Origin: Parachlamydiaceae bacterium
GTDB lineage: Bacteria > Chlamydiota > Chlamydiia > Chlamydiales > Parachlamydiaceae
Assembly (NCBI GenBank): GCA_013817115.1
Contig: JACDDG010000167.1
Location: 1-5,943 of the forward strand
Direction of reading: 5' to 3'
Length of the DNA: 5,943 nucleotides
Of this stretch, positions 1 to 5,943 are shown piece by piece. The notes beneath the pieces were generated by a model that made no database searches, was not told where the DNA came from, and saw nothing but the letters and a program-made list of their open reading frames with translations. The translations under genes and the position numbers were made by a program. The first letter of the stretch is position 1. Every line of letters begins with the position of its first letter.

Positions 1-2375
1 TTCCACTAGAAAGGTTTCAAGAAGCTCTAAAAAATGATGGTGGAAGCTATAGCATTCATAAATTAGGAGAACATCATCATAAAAAGGATGAGATTCCCAC
101 TTCCGTGGGAATTAATAAAGGCAAAGGTACAGGCTCTTTTTATTGCCCTATGCACTGCGAAGGCGATAAAACTTATGACAAACCAGGCAATTGCCCTGTC
201 TGTGGAATGGATTTAGTCGAAGAGCAAAATCTAGCGGCAACTTCTTCGGAACAATGGACCTGTCCAATGCATTCCGAAATCGTAAGGGATGAACCGGGAA
301 GCTGTCCTATCTGTGGCACGGATTTGGTCCCTATGGAACCCGACCAATCCGCAGAAGAAAAAACGTATAGAAAATTATTAAGTAAATTTTGGATTGCAAT
401 AGCGTTCACTTTGCCTATTTTTTTAATAGCGATGAGCGAAATGATTCCAAAAAATCCGTTGTACGATTTGATGGAACAGAAATATTGGAACTGGGTTCAG
501 TTTGCACTTTCCTTGCCTGTGGTATTTTATGCTACGTGGATGTTTTTCGAGCGCGCTTACAAAAGCATCAAAACCTGGAATCTAAATATGTTCACACTTA
601 TCGGTATTGGTTCAGGGGTGGCATGGTTATTTAGTGTTTTTGGCATGTTTTTTCCAGACGTTTTCCCAAATCAATTTAAAACAGGATCTGGTGCAGTACA
701 CGTTTATTTTGAGGCAGCTACCGTTATATTGACACTTGTGCTTTTAGGACAACTTTTAGAAGCTCGTGCGCATAGTAAAACCAGTTCAGCAGTAAAAGAG
801 TTGCTGAAGTTAGCACCTAATAAAGCCATAAAAATAGTGGATGATGACGAAGTAGAAGTAAGCATCGACAACATTAAGATGAACGACATTCTAAAAGTTA
901 AACCAGGCGAAAAAATTCCTGTGGATGGAATAATTACTGAAGGCGATACCAGCATTGATGAATCTATGATAACTGGAGAACCTATTCCTGTAGACAAATC
1001 TGAAGGCAATAAAGTAAATAGCGGAACAATTAATGGCAACCAATCCTTTTTAATGAAGGCCGAAAAAGTTGGGTCAGATACACTACTGTCACAAATTATC
1101 CGAATGGTCAATAACGCCAGTCGAAGTCGTGCGCCAATTCAAAATTTAGCAGATAAAGTATCCGGTTACTTTGTGCCTATTGTAGTCATAATTTCTTTAC
1201 TAACATTTGCGATTTGGGCTATTTGGGGTCCAGAACCTGTTTATGTTTATGCATTTGTGAATGCTATTGCAGTGCTGATAATTGCATGTCCATGCGCATT
1301 AGGATTAGCAACACCAATGTCGGTAATGGTTGGTGTAGGTAAAGGTGCTCAAAATGGCGTATTGATTAAAAATGCTGAAGCGCTTGAAGAACTGGACAAG
1401 GTAGACACCCTAATCATTGATAAAACAGGAACTATTACGGAAGGAAAACCAACAGTAGAAAAAATAGGCTCTTTCAATGATGGTTTTAGTGAAAGTAAAG
1501 TGCTAGAATACATTGTGTCATTAAACAGCAATAGCGAACATCCATTAGCCGAAGCAACCGTTAAATATGGTAAAGAACAAAATGCTGAACCCGAAACTTC
1601 GGGATTAAAATCAGATTCATTTAGTGCAGTTACGGGCAAAGGTGTTGAAGCTACTATTAATAGCAAAAGAGTAGCATTGGGAAATCCCAAAATGATGGAA
1701 CATGCAAATGCAGAAATTACCTCGCAAATGCAGGAAGAAGCTAAAACCTATCAAAAACAGGGCAAAACAGTTTCGTATCTGTCGGTAGATAAATCAGTTG
1801 TTGGTTATGTAGTCATAGGCGACAAAATCAAAGAAACCAGTGCGAAAGCAATCAAACAACTTCAAGACAATGGTATTGCGGTAATCATGTTAACAGGCGA
1901 TAATCACGATACAGCACAAGCTGTAGCTTCTGAGCTTAATCTTGCGGATTTTAAAGCAAGTATGTTACCCGAAGATAAACTTAAAGAAGTTGAGAAGCTA
2001 CAAGAAAAGGGTAAGGTAGTTGCTATGGCAGGTGATGGTATTAATGATGCACCAGCGTTAGCAAAAAGTGATATTGGTATTGCTATGGGTACAGGCACAG
2101 ACGTGGCCATAGAAAGTGCGATGATAACATTGGTAAAAGGCGATTTACACGGTATTGTAAAGGCACGCAATTTAAGTCATGCTGTAATGAAAAACATCAA
2201 GCAAAATCTGTTTTTTGCACTCATATATAACACATTGGGAATACCCATTGCAGCAGGTGTGTTATTTCCGTTTTTTGGAATTTTACTCTCGCCTATGATT
2301 GCAGCATTAGCAATGAGTTTCAGTTCGGTTTCTGTTATTGCTAATGCATTAAGATTAAGAACTATTAAAGTTTAA
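1..2375 (+). CDS. copA: Cu(I)-exporting P1B-type ATPase, CopA type, 5' end cut by window edge
   Basis: This inner-membrane pump couples ATP hydrolysis to export of Cu(I), possibly also Ag(I), from the cytoplasm. The frame is open from base 3, giving 790 visible residues (residue 1 = codon at 3-5). The GTG at 105 is therefore internal, not the start. Residues 1-20 read like the end of an HMA copper domain and are followed by a His-rich linker (GEHHHKK). Two tandem HMBD modules follow, each CPMH...CPxCGxDL (nt 141-215 and 255-326). Membrane helices lie near residues 128-146, 161-181, 197-218, 233-252, 389-410, 416-438, 735-756 and 760-782. Visible motifs are TGE (324-326), CPC metal site (429-431), phosphorylated Asp in DKTGT (D473), HP (513-514), GDGINDAP (677-684), YN in helix 7 and MSFSS in helix 8. 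CPC, YN and MxxSS are the Cu(I) signature. Only the first part of HMA is missing. Resemblance to Bacteroidota CopA suggests transfer (inference). Confidence 0.95.
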   Translation, partial: PLERFQEALKNDGGSYSIHKLGEHHHKKDEIPTSVGINKGKGTGSFYCPMHCEGDKTYDKPGNCPVCGMDLVEEQNLAATSSEQWTCPMHSEIVRDEPGSCPICGTDLVPMEPDQSAEEKTYRKLLSKFWIAIAFTLPIFLIAMSEMIPKNPLYDLMEQKYWNWVQFALSLPVVFYATWMFFERAYKSIKTWNLNMFTLIGIGSGVAWLFSVFGMFFPDVFPNQFKTGSGAVHVYFEAATVILTLVLLGQLLEARAHSKTSSAVKELLKLAPNKAIKIVDDDEVEVSIDNIKMNDILKVKPGEKIPVDGIITEGDTSIDESMITGEPIPVDKSEGNKVNSGTINGNQSFLMKAEKVGSDTLLSQIIRMVNNASRSRAPIQNLADKVSGYFVPIVVIISLLTFAIWAIWGPEPVYVYAFVNAIAVLIIACPCALGLATPMSVMVGVGKGAQNGVLIKNAEALEELDKVDTLIIDKTGTITEGKPTVEKIGSFNDGFSESKVLEYIVSLNSNSEHPLAEATVKYGKEQNAEPETSGLKSDSFSAVTGKGVEATINSKRVALGNPKMMEHANAEITSQMQEEAKTYQKQGKTVSYLSVDKSVVGYVVIGDKIKETSAKAIKQLQDNGIAVIMLTGDNHDTAQAVASELNLADFKASMLPEDKLKEVEKLQEKGKVVAMAGDGINDAPALAKSDIGIAMGTGTDVAIESAMITLVKGDLHGIVKARNLSHAVMKNIKQNLFFALIYNTLGIPIAAGVLFPFFGILLSPMIAALAMSFSSVSVIANALRLRTIKV

Positions 2376-2414
2376 CTATTAAATCGACCGAACTTGTAAA
2401 AAAAATATTTAAAT

Positions 2415-2445
2415 GCGAGTGTAACCTAAAATATACACTATCCGC
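2415..2445. terminator. Weak imperfect hairpin between convergent copA and Nudix-like gene
   Basis: The arms AGTGTA (2418-2423) and TACACT (2434-2439) are perfect complements around a 10-nt loop. GCG (2415-2417) and CGC (2443-2445) extend the stem after an internal bulge. It lies in the 90-bp gap between two convergent stop codons, which is where a bidirectional terminator would be expected. There is no proper T-tract on either side (only an A-run at about 2398-2405 to the left), so termination is a guess from position. It could also be chance in AT-rich DNA. Confidence 0.25.
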
Positions 2446-2465
2446 AGGAAAATCAATTTGCTAAC

Positions 2466-3128
2466 TTATTTATTGTCGATTTTAATCCACGAAAAGAATG
2501 TCTGCTTATCTTCCTGTTCTTCAATGTAAAAGCTTCTATAATGAGAATCAGGTATTTCACAGTAGAAAACAGCCGTATTATATGTGCTTTGAATTCCTTT
2601 ATACGTTGGGCAATCAATGGTGTCACATTTATTTTCTTTAGGTAAGGAAATGACATGGACATCTGGACCTGAAATTTGTAACTCTTCGGCTAGACCTCTT
2701 AATGCACCTTGCTCAGGAGATTCATTAAACTGTAGTTTTTCAGCTACAAAAGGATGTCCTCCCTCGCGAACTCGCCCATTTTTAAAGACCTGTTTTTCTT
2801 CAAAAAGCTGGAATCTTTCTCCTTGGCTGTTGATATAGAAACACTTTATCGCAACGCCTTCCACATGACGATGTAATATCCCGTTTTCAATGCTAAGACG
2901 GCAATCCCCTTTTTTTATTTCATTGAATAAATCAGATACGCTTTTGATCCAATTATCATATTTTATTTGAAAATATGAAAGTAGTTCGCTTAAATCTTCA
3001 GTACTATTTAGGTCTGTCATATTAAAACCTGCTTGATAGTTTTTTGCTGCAAATGAAGTCAAAGACAATGAGATCAATGAGATCATCACAATGAAGGTAA
3101 CTTGAAATTTTTGAATAAAATTTTTCAA
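2466..3128 (-). CDS. Exported Nudix-like protein with degenerate Nudix box
   Basis: This 220-aa protein starts at TTG (3126-3128). The only nearby in-frame ATG is codon 15, which would destroy the signal peptide, and the TTG has an AAGGA ribosome-binding site 9 nt upstream. Residues 1-28 form a signal peptide: a basic start, a hydrophobic core (FIVMISLISLSL) and SFAA before a likely cleavage site, so the product should be periplasmic or secreted. Residues 130-152 fit the Nudix box G-x5-E-x7-REUxEExGU as E130-x5-E136-x7-R144-G-L-A-E148-E149. The metal-binding Glu pair and Arg are kept, but the first Gly is Glu and the box Glu after Arg is Gly. The RGLAEEL form and a later DCPTYKG stretch recall a eukaryote-like Nudix subgroup (from memory). 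Five cysteines remain in the mature part (76, 96, 168, 173, 190), compatible with disulfides. Substrate unknown; Nudix enzymes usually cleave nucleoside diphosphate derivatives. It appears monocistronic. Confidence 0.8.
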   Translation of the reverse strand: MKNFIQKFQVTFIVMISLISLSLTSFAAKNYQAGFNMTDLNSTEDLSELLSYFQIKYDNWIKSVSDLFNEIKKGDCRLSIENGILHRHVEGVAIKCFYINSQGERFQLFEEKQVFKNGRVREGGHPFVAEKLQFNESPEQGALRGLAEELQISGPDVHVISLPKENKCDTIDCPTYKGIQSTYNTAVFYCEIPDSHYRSFYIEEQEDKQTFFSWIKIDNK

Positions 3129-3137
3129 TATATTATG

Positions 3138-3142
3138 TCCTT
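3138..3142 (-). promoter_or_regulatory. Ribosome-binding site that fixes the TTG start of the Nudix-like gene
   Basis: AAGGA on the minus strand stands 9 nt before the TTG at 3128-3126. It is the clearest Shine-Dalgarno sequence in the window and is the reason for choosing a TTG start that keeps the full signal peptide. Confidence 0.6.
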
Positions 3143-3159
3143 AGCCGTTAATTAAAGTT

Positions 3160-3189
3160 TATCTAATTGGGTTTTAAAACTGCTGTTAA
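3160..3189 (-). promoter_or_regulatory. Possible sigma-70 promoter of the Nudix-like gene
   Basis: On the minus strand, TTAACA (3189-3184) and TAGATA (3165-3160) are separated by 18 nt and lie about 30-60 nt upstream of the TTG start. Each differs from the -35/-10 consensus at one or two positions. The surrounding DNA is very AT-rich, so chance matches are likely. Confidence 0.25.
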
Positions 3190-3268
3190 TCTCACTTAAT
3201 TATTTATACATCATATCTCATATTGAAACCAACAAAAAATGAAAAATTTTAGCGATTTTATTCTCGCG

Positions 3269-3352
3269 GCAAAATACAATAACGTCAAAAAGGTATTTGC
3301 CTAAGGTGCAGACGATGCATTAATTTAAATTTAGAAATCATCAAAATCGAAT
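3269..3352 (+). repeat. Imperfect direct repeat, copy 1 (84 bp)
   Basis: Compared with copy 2 at 5510-5594, the first 31 bases are identical (3269-3299). A 20-base core (3316-3335) and the last 11 bases are also identical. In total 79 positions match, with 4 substitutions and two small gaps (2 nt and 1 nt). Both copies are in the same orientation about 2.24 kb apart and bracket the unknown gene pair and the dabA remnant. Similarity stops abruptly on both sides. The copy could be a dispersed intergenic repeat, a remnant of a mobile element or a duplication made during rearrangement. I recognise no transposase or inverted termini. Confidence 0.9.
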
Positions 3353-3407
3353 AAATTCCAATAGCTTTATAGCCATAAAACCCTTATCATCTGTTCATAG
3401 CGTTTTG

Positions 3408-3473
3408 ATGGTACTTCTTTTAGCTGTGCTTCTTTGCAAAGGCTCAAGCAGTATAATTCACCTTTATCAATGA
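3408..3473 (+). CDS. Hydrophobic 21-aa ORF overlapping the next gene by ATGA
   Basis: The ATG at 3408 opens a 21-residue reading frame whose first ten residues (MVLLLAVLLC) are almost entirely hydrophobic and look like a signal or membrane segment. Its TGA (3471-3473) overlaps the ATG of the 135-aa gene (3470-3472) in an ATGA arrangement typical of translational coupling. The downstream ATG has no visible ribosome-binding site, so coupling would help explain its translation. The same frame is open back to 3324, so it could also be the C-terminal tail of a lost protein. No ribosome-binding site is seen before 3408. Translation is unproven. Confidence 0.25.
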   Translation: MVLLLAVLLCKGSSSIIHLYQ

Positions 3474-3877
3474 TTTTAATAAAAACTTACGAAGAGCTTG
3501 ACCGCTGGTTAGAAGAGTACAACTACTTTGAAGACGGTCACGTACTGAAAATCGACATGAATCCCCTTGTCATTACTATAGGAATGTTAATAAGGGGAAC
3601 CTATGAAGCAAATACGGAAAAAGAAAATTTATCTTTTAAAATCACTCCAGGGGATGTGTTTGCCTTTGATTATTCTCCCAGTTTTGAGCCGTCAGACAAT
3701 CATTACATTGAATCTATAGAGCCTTTAGAAGTTTATCGAGGCATTGGCTTGCAATTTATTGGCCCTCCCACACTTACCCTGACTGCGGAATCATTCTCGA
3801 TTTCTGATTCTGAGATCATCAAGAGCATTTTTGAACCTTGGGTCAGCCGAAATGAAATCTCCTGCGAGTTACTATGA
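3470..3877 (+). CDS. Unrecognised 135-aa acidic protein, first gene of an overlapping pair
   Basis: I do not recognise this protein. The ATG at 3470 is preferred because the protein then begins MILIKTYEELDRWLEEYNYF. A TTG at 3434 would add 12 residues without better support. The product is acidic and lacks a signal peptide or membrane helix. It begins with a Glu-rich amphipathic stretch (residues about 5-20), then alternating hydrophobic segments with Gly/Pro turns (about 25-110) that suggest a beta-rich fold, and ends in a likely helix with a tryptophan (FEPWVS). No catalytic motif stands out. The start overlaps the stop of a short upstream ORF by ATGA, and its own TGA (3875-3877) overlaps the ATG of the next ORF by ATGA, so it was probably the middle or first member of a tightly coupled operon. 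Small acidic proteins paired this way can be immunity proteins or antitoxins, but that is only a possibility. Confidence 0.6.
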   Translation: MILIKTYEELDRWLEEYNYFEDGHVLKIDMNPLVITIGMLIRGTYEANTEKENLSFKITPGDVFAFDYSPSFEPSDNHYIESIEPLEVYRGIGLQFIGPPTLTLTAESFSISDSEIIKSIFEPWVSRNEISCELL

Positions 3878-3969
3878 AGGAAATTCCAAAACCACACTTT
3901 TGGCAACAAGAATTCAAAAAATTTGGCTGTGATGTAGGCACTTCGCCTGCAAATCGAAAGTCAGGGTAA
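3874..3969 (+). pseudogene. 5' fragment of an unrecognised second gene, fused out of frame to dabA
   Basis: The ATG at 3874 lies inside ATGA, overlapping the stop of the 135-aa gene. It encodes 31 residues beginning MKEIPKPHFWQQEFKKFG before a stop at 3967-3969. The first 18 residues do not resemble the DabA sequence expected before its zinc motif. From about 3931 onward the DNA instead matches dabA read in another frame. The simplest reading is that the start of a coupled second gene was joined to the middle of dabA and its remainder lost. The junction is around 3920-3935. The family is unknown to me. Confidence 0.45.
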
Positions 3970-5405
3970 TTATGAGACTTGGCTTTGCTGGTTTTTTCGG
4001 TCTACCTGTCTGTGTGCACAGTTACAACAATGGTAAAGCGAGTGATTCTTGTCCCGTTCTGCTAAAACCTCGCCATGAAGTAGATGAACAACCTATTGGA
4101 GAGAATAGTCAACTGATTCATCGGCATCAAAAAGGTGAGCATTTTTTTGAAACAATCCGAACGTTTTACAAAGATTTAAATACAATTTTGCGACCCCCTT
4201 TGCTTTAGTTAAAACACTTGGCTTTTGGTATGGTCTTTGGATGGGAGTTCGTACTTTAGCTCCTATTTCAAGCGTAAAGCTTAAAAGAGGATTCATTCAG
4301 AAGCTGATGCCAATACTTGCAACAGAGCCGAGGATTAAAATGGTCTCAAATCATAATGGCATACCTTTCACTGACAAGTTGTCTATGCTGAATCTGCGCT
4401 TCGGATGGTCGGATTAATAGAAAATTTTAGTAGGCTTCTTATATTAAGTGGACACGGAAGCGCGACAGAAAACAACCCTTATGCTTCCGCTCTTGATTGT
4501 GGAGCTTGTGGAGGAAATCACGGTGGTCCCAATGCAAAGATTTTAGCAGCCATTCTTAATGATTCTGAAGTAAGAACTTCTCTTAAAAAGAAAGGTATCA
4601 CTATTCTAGAAGATGCTCTTTGCATTGCGGCTGAACACAATACGACCACCGATGAAGTGGTGTTATACGATTACAATATTATGACCGAAAGCCACAAGCG
4701 TCCAACGGAACAATTAAAAATAGACCTAGCAAAAGCCGGTGATTCCAACAGCCAAAACCGTTGCACTCAGTTCGGTTTAAAAGACTCAAAAGTCAATTCT
4801 AAAAAACAAGTTTTAAAACGTAGTTCTGATTGGGCCGAAGTACGCCCTGAATGGGGGCTTGCGCGAAACGCAGCCTTTATTATTGGGCCACGCACCTTAA
4901 CTAAGAGCTGGATTTGCAGGGGCGCTGTTTTTTGCATTCTTATGATTGGACTCAGGATGAAAATGGTAAATTGCTTGAAGCTATTCTCACGGCACCAATG
5001 GTGGTTGCTCAATGGATCACCACCATATATTTCTTTTCGACTGTTGATAATATTGCTTATGGCAGTGGCAGTAAAATCACTCACAATATTGCAGGTAAAA
5101 TTGGCTTAATGCAAGGAAATGGAAGTGATTTGATGCATGGACTTCCCCTACAATCGGTGAACTCATCAGACGACAACCAGTATCATGAGCCCATGCGCTT
5201 ACAAGTAGTGGTTCATGCTCCTTGCGCTGTGATTCAATCGATTATTGAAAAACGGCCTATTTTAAAAACATTATTTTTTAACAATTGGGAAATCCTCGTA
5301 GCGATAGATCCGGCTGACAATAAGCCATACCGTTTGATTGAAAAGGAAAATGGAAAGAAATCCGCACATTTTGAAGAACTGAAAATAGATTCCGGAAATG
5401 ACTGA
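3928..5405 (+). pseudogene. dabA: dabA (DUF2309/UPF0753) 3' half, frameshifted pseudogene
   Basis: DabA is the beta-carbonic-anhydrase-like zinc subunit of the DAB membrane complex, which accumulates inorganic carbon together with the proton-conducting subunit DabB. About the C-terminal 490 residues remain, in five frames. They run 3938-3979 (LRLQIESQGNYET), 3978-4180 (LGFAGFFGLP, SCPVLLKPRHEV), 4181-4380 (NFATPFALV, WYGLWMGVRTLAP), 4381-4907 (YAESALRMVGL, GHGS, LDCGACGG, RPEWGLARNAAFIIGPR) and 4908-5405 ([35 protein letters not shown]). The natural C-terminus and TGA are kept. The family zinc ligands His (4453-4455) and Cys (4498-4500) are present, 15 residues apart. The C-x-D motif is damaged: Cys and Asp codons are adjacent (3928-3933) and about 8 bases that should encode the following Arg-Ser-Glu are missing. 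Frame changes near 3978, 4178, 4380 and 4906 fit small indels. No stop codon interrupts the reconstructed frames, so decay may be recent. The N-terminal half and dabB are absent. Confidence 0.9.
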
Positions 5406-5509
5406 ACCTATCCTCAGAAAGAGTGCATCAGTGGAGACTGACATGCGAGCTTATATTTGGAACCATACGTGTATGCGGTAATCAAAAAATTAGCTGGTGC
5501 TTTCACGTT

Positions 5510-5594
5510 GCAAAATACAATAACGTCAAAAAGGTATTTGACTAAGGCGCAGAGACGGTGCATTAATTTAAATTTAGAATCACCAAAATCGAAT
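5510..5594 (+). repeat. Imperfect direct repeat, copy 2 (85 bp)
   Basis: This is the second copy of the repeat at 3269-3352. It starts with the same 31 identical bases (5510-5540) and ends with the same 11 bases. Differences are four substitutions, an extra AG (5553-5554) and one missing A. It begins 105 nt after the dabA stop codon. In both copies the frame reading AKYNNVKKVF ends at a TAA two codons later, so the shared part may derive from one short coding end, or be non-coding. Confidence 0.9.
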
Positions 5595-5877
5595 CTTGAA
5601 AAGCATCATCCCTTTGGCAAAAAAACTATCTACGCCAAAAACACAACATCAAAGTTAAGATGTACAATTGATTTTAACATGAACCTGAATATTTAAAAGG
5701 AATGCTTGTCAAGTTTTACTAGAACTGTCAAATCTTTTAGCAGGAACGCCCTGAGGTTGCTCAGTGTTGTCAAACTACATTTTTTAGTTTCAACCTTTTT
5801 ATTGCCCCTTTTTAAGGTTGCCGTATTTAGATGATTCATGTTATTGTATTATTAGCGCATTAAATCAACCTATGACC

Positions 5878-5899
5878 GCAAAATCCCGTTGGATTTTGC
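5878..5899. repeat. Perfect 9-bp inverted repeat with 4-nt loop
   Basis: GCAAAATCC (5878-5886) and GGATTTTGC (5891-5899) are exact complements around the loop CGTT. A strong short hairpin is expected. No T-run follows on the plus strand and none follows on the minus strand, so a classical intrinsic terminator is not supported. It could be an operator, a mobile-element end or an mRNA structure of a gene beyond the window. Confidence 0.55.
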
Positions 5900-5943
5900 T
5901 TCGACCTATCTCGCGAACGTTTTACGAGAATTTATAACTATCT

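Larger units (their letters stand above)
3129..3469. other. AT-rich intergenic region with repeat copy 1 and short ORFs
   Basis: This stretch between the Nudix-like gene and the 135-aa gene has no convincing full-length gene. It holds the possible Nudix promoter, the first copy of the direct repeat (3269-3352), a 21-codon ORF that runs into the repeat (3239-3304) and a hydrophobic 21-codon ORF that overlaps the next gene (3408-3473). No strong promoter for the rightward genes was found. Confidence 0.6.
5406..5943. other. Gene-free tail with repeat copy 2 and several small hairpins
   Basis: After the dabA stop there is no gene I can support. The region carries the second direct-repeat copy (5510-5594), a TTG-started 79-codon frame running through that repeat (5457-5696) with no recognisable motif, and a minus-strand 48-codon ORF (5839-5693) without a ribosome-binding site. 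It also contains three inverted repeats: CTGAG/CTCAG at 5751-5764, CAACCTT/AAGGTTG at 5791-5820, and a 9-bp perfect stem at 5878-5899. The motif TGTCAA occurs three times between about 5707 and 5775. A mobile-element end could be hidden here, but no transposase is visible. Confidence 0.5.

Noticed and set aside
105..2375. GTG at 105 as the start of the copper ATPase
   Set aside because: The frame is open to the left edge and the upstream codons encode a plausible HMA-domain end and His-rich linker, so the true start lies outside the window.
2453..2838. Short ORFs overlapping the Nudix-like gene on both strands
   Set aside because: They are shadows of the Nudix-like frame and lack motifs and ribosome-binding sites.
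4405..5109. Single 234-aa gene in the dabA region
   Set aside because: Residues up to about 4907 are DabA, but the rest is out-of-frame readthrough. The true DabA continuation is in another frame (4908-5405).
3269..5594. CRISPR array or IS termini made by the two repeats
   Set aside because: There are only two copies 2.2 kb apart with no regular spacers. They are direct, not inverted, and no transposase lies between them.
5457..5696. 79-codon plus-strand ORF after dabA
   Set aside because: It starts at TTG without a ribosome-binding site, runs through the direct repeat in a frame that is closed in copy 1, and has no recognisable motif.
5693..5839. 48-codon minus-strand ORF beginning MNHLNTATLKRGNKK
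   Set aside because: It is Lys-rich and might be an insertion-element fragment, but it has no ribosome-binding site, no recognised family and a length expected by chance in AT-rich DNA.
5856..5943. Open frame reaching the right edge (IPLDFASTYLANVLREF)
   Set aside because: It is only 29 codons after a stop, has no good start codon and overlaps the 9-bp hairpin. It could be the start of a gene beyond the window but cannot be supported.

Overview
The window looks like accessory DNA of an AT-rich Gram-negative bacterium. The DabA-family remnant, the exported Nudix-like protein and the clear AAGGA ribosome-binding site would fit a Legionella-like gammaproteobacterium. The copper ATPase, with its tandem metal-binding zinc-ribbon-like modules, resembles Bacteroidota-type CopA proteins and may have been acquired by transfer. 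This placement is inferred from memory of the families, not from a search.

Layout. (1) Positions 1-2375 (+) hold a nearly complete Cu(I)-exporting P1B-type ATPase (CopA type). Its N-terminal end lies outside the window: the reading frame is open to the left edge and already encodes the end of an HMA-type copper domain. (2) Positions 2466-3128 (-) hold a convergent gene for an exported Nudix-like protein. It has a signal peptide, a TTG start and a good ribosome-binding site. (3) Positions 3129-5594 are a patchwork. An imperfect 84/85-bp direct repeat (3269-3352 and 5510-5594) brackets an unrecognised 135-aa gene (3470-3877), the first codons of a second unrecognised gene joined to it by ATGA overlap, and the 3' half of dabA. 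DabA is the DUF2309/UPF0753 zinc subunit of the DAB inorganic-carbon accumulation system. The dabA piece is broken by at least four frameshifts. (4) Positions 5595-5943 contain no gene I can support, but do contain several hairpins.

How it fits together. Only the copper pump and the Nudix-like protein look intact and functional, and they are convergent and unrelated in role. The dabA remnant has lost its 5' half, including an intact first zinc-ligand motif, and its partner dabB is not present, so no working carbon transporter is encoded here. The most interesting part is the repeat-bracketed segment. A small overlapping gene pair of unknown function appears to have been cut in the middle of its second gene and joined to the middle of dabA. 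This looks like deletion or recombination debris around a small cassette. I did not recognise a complete new defence or mobile system.
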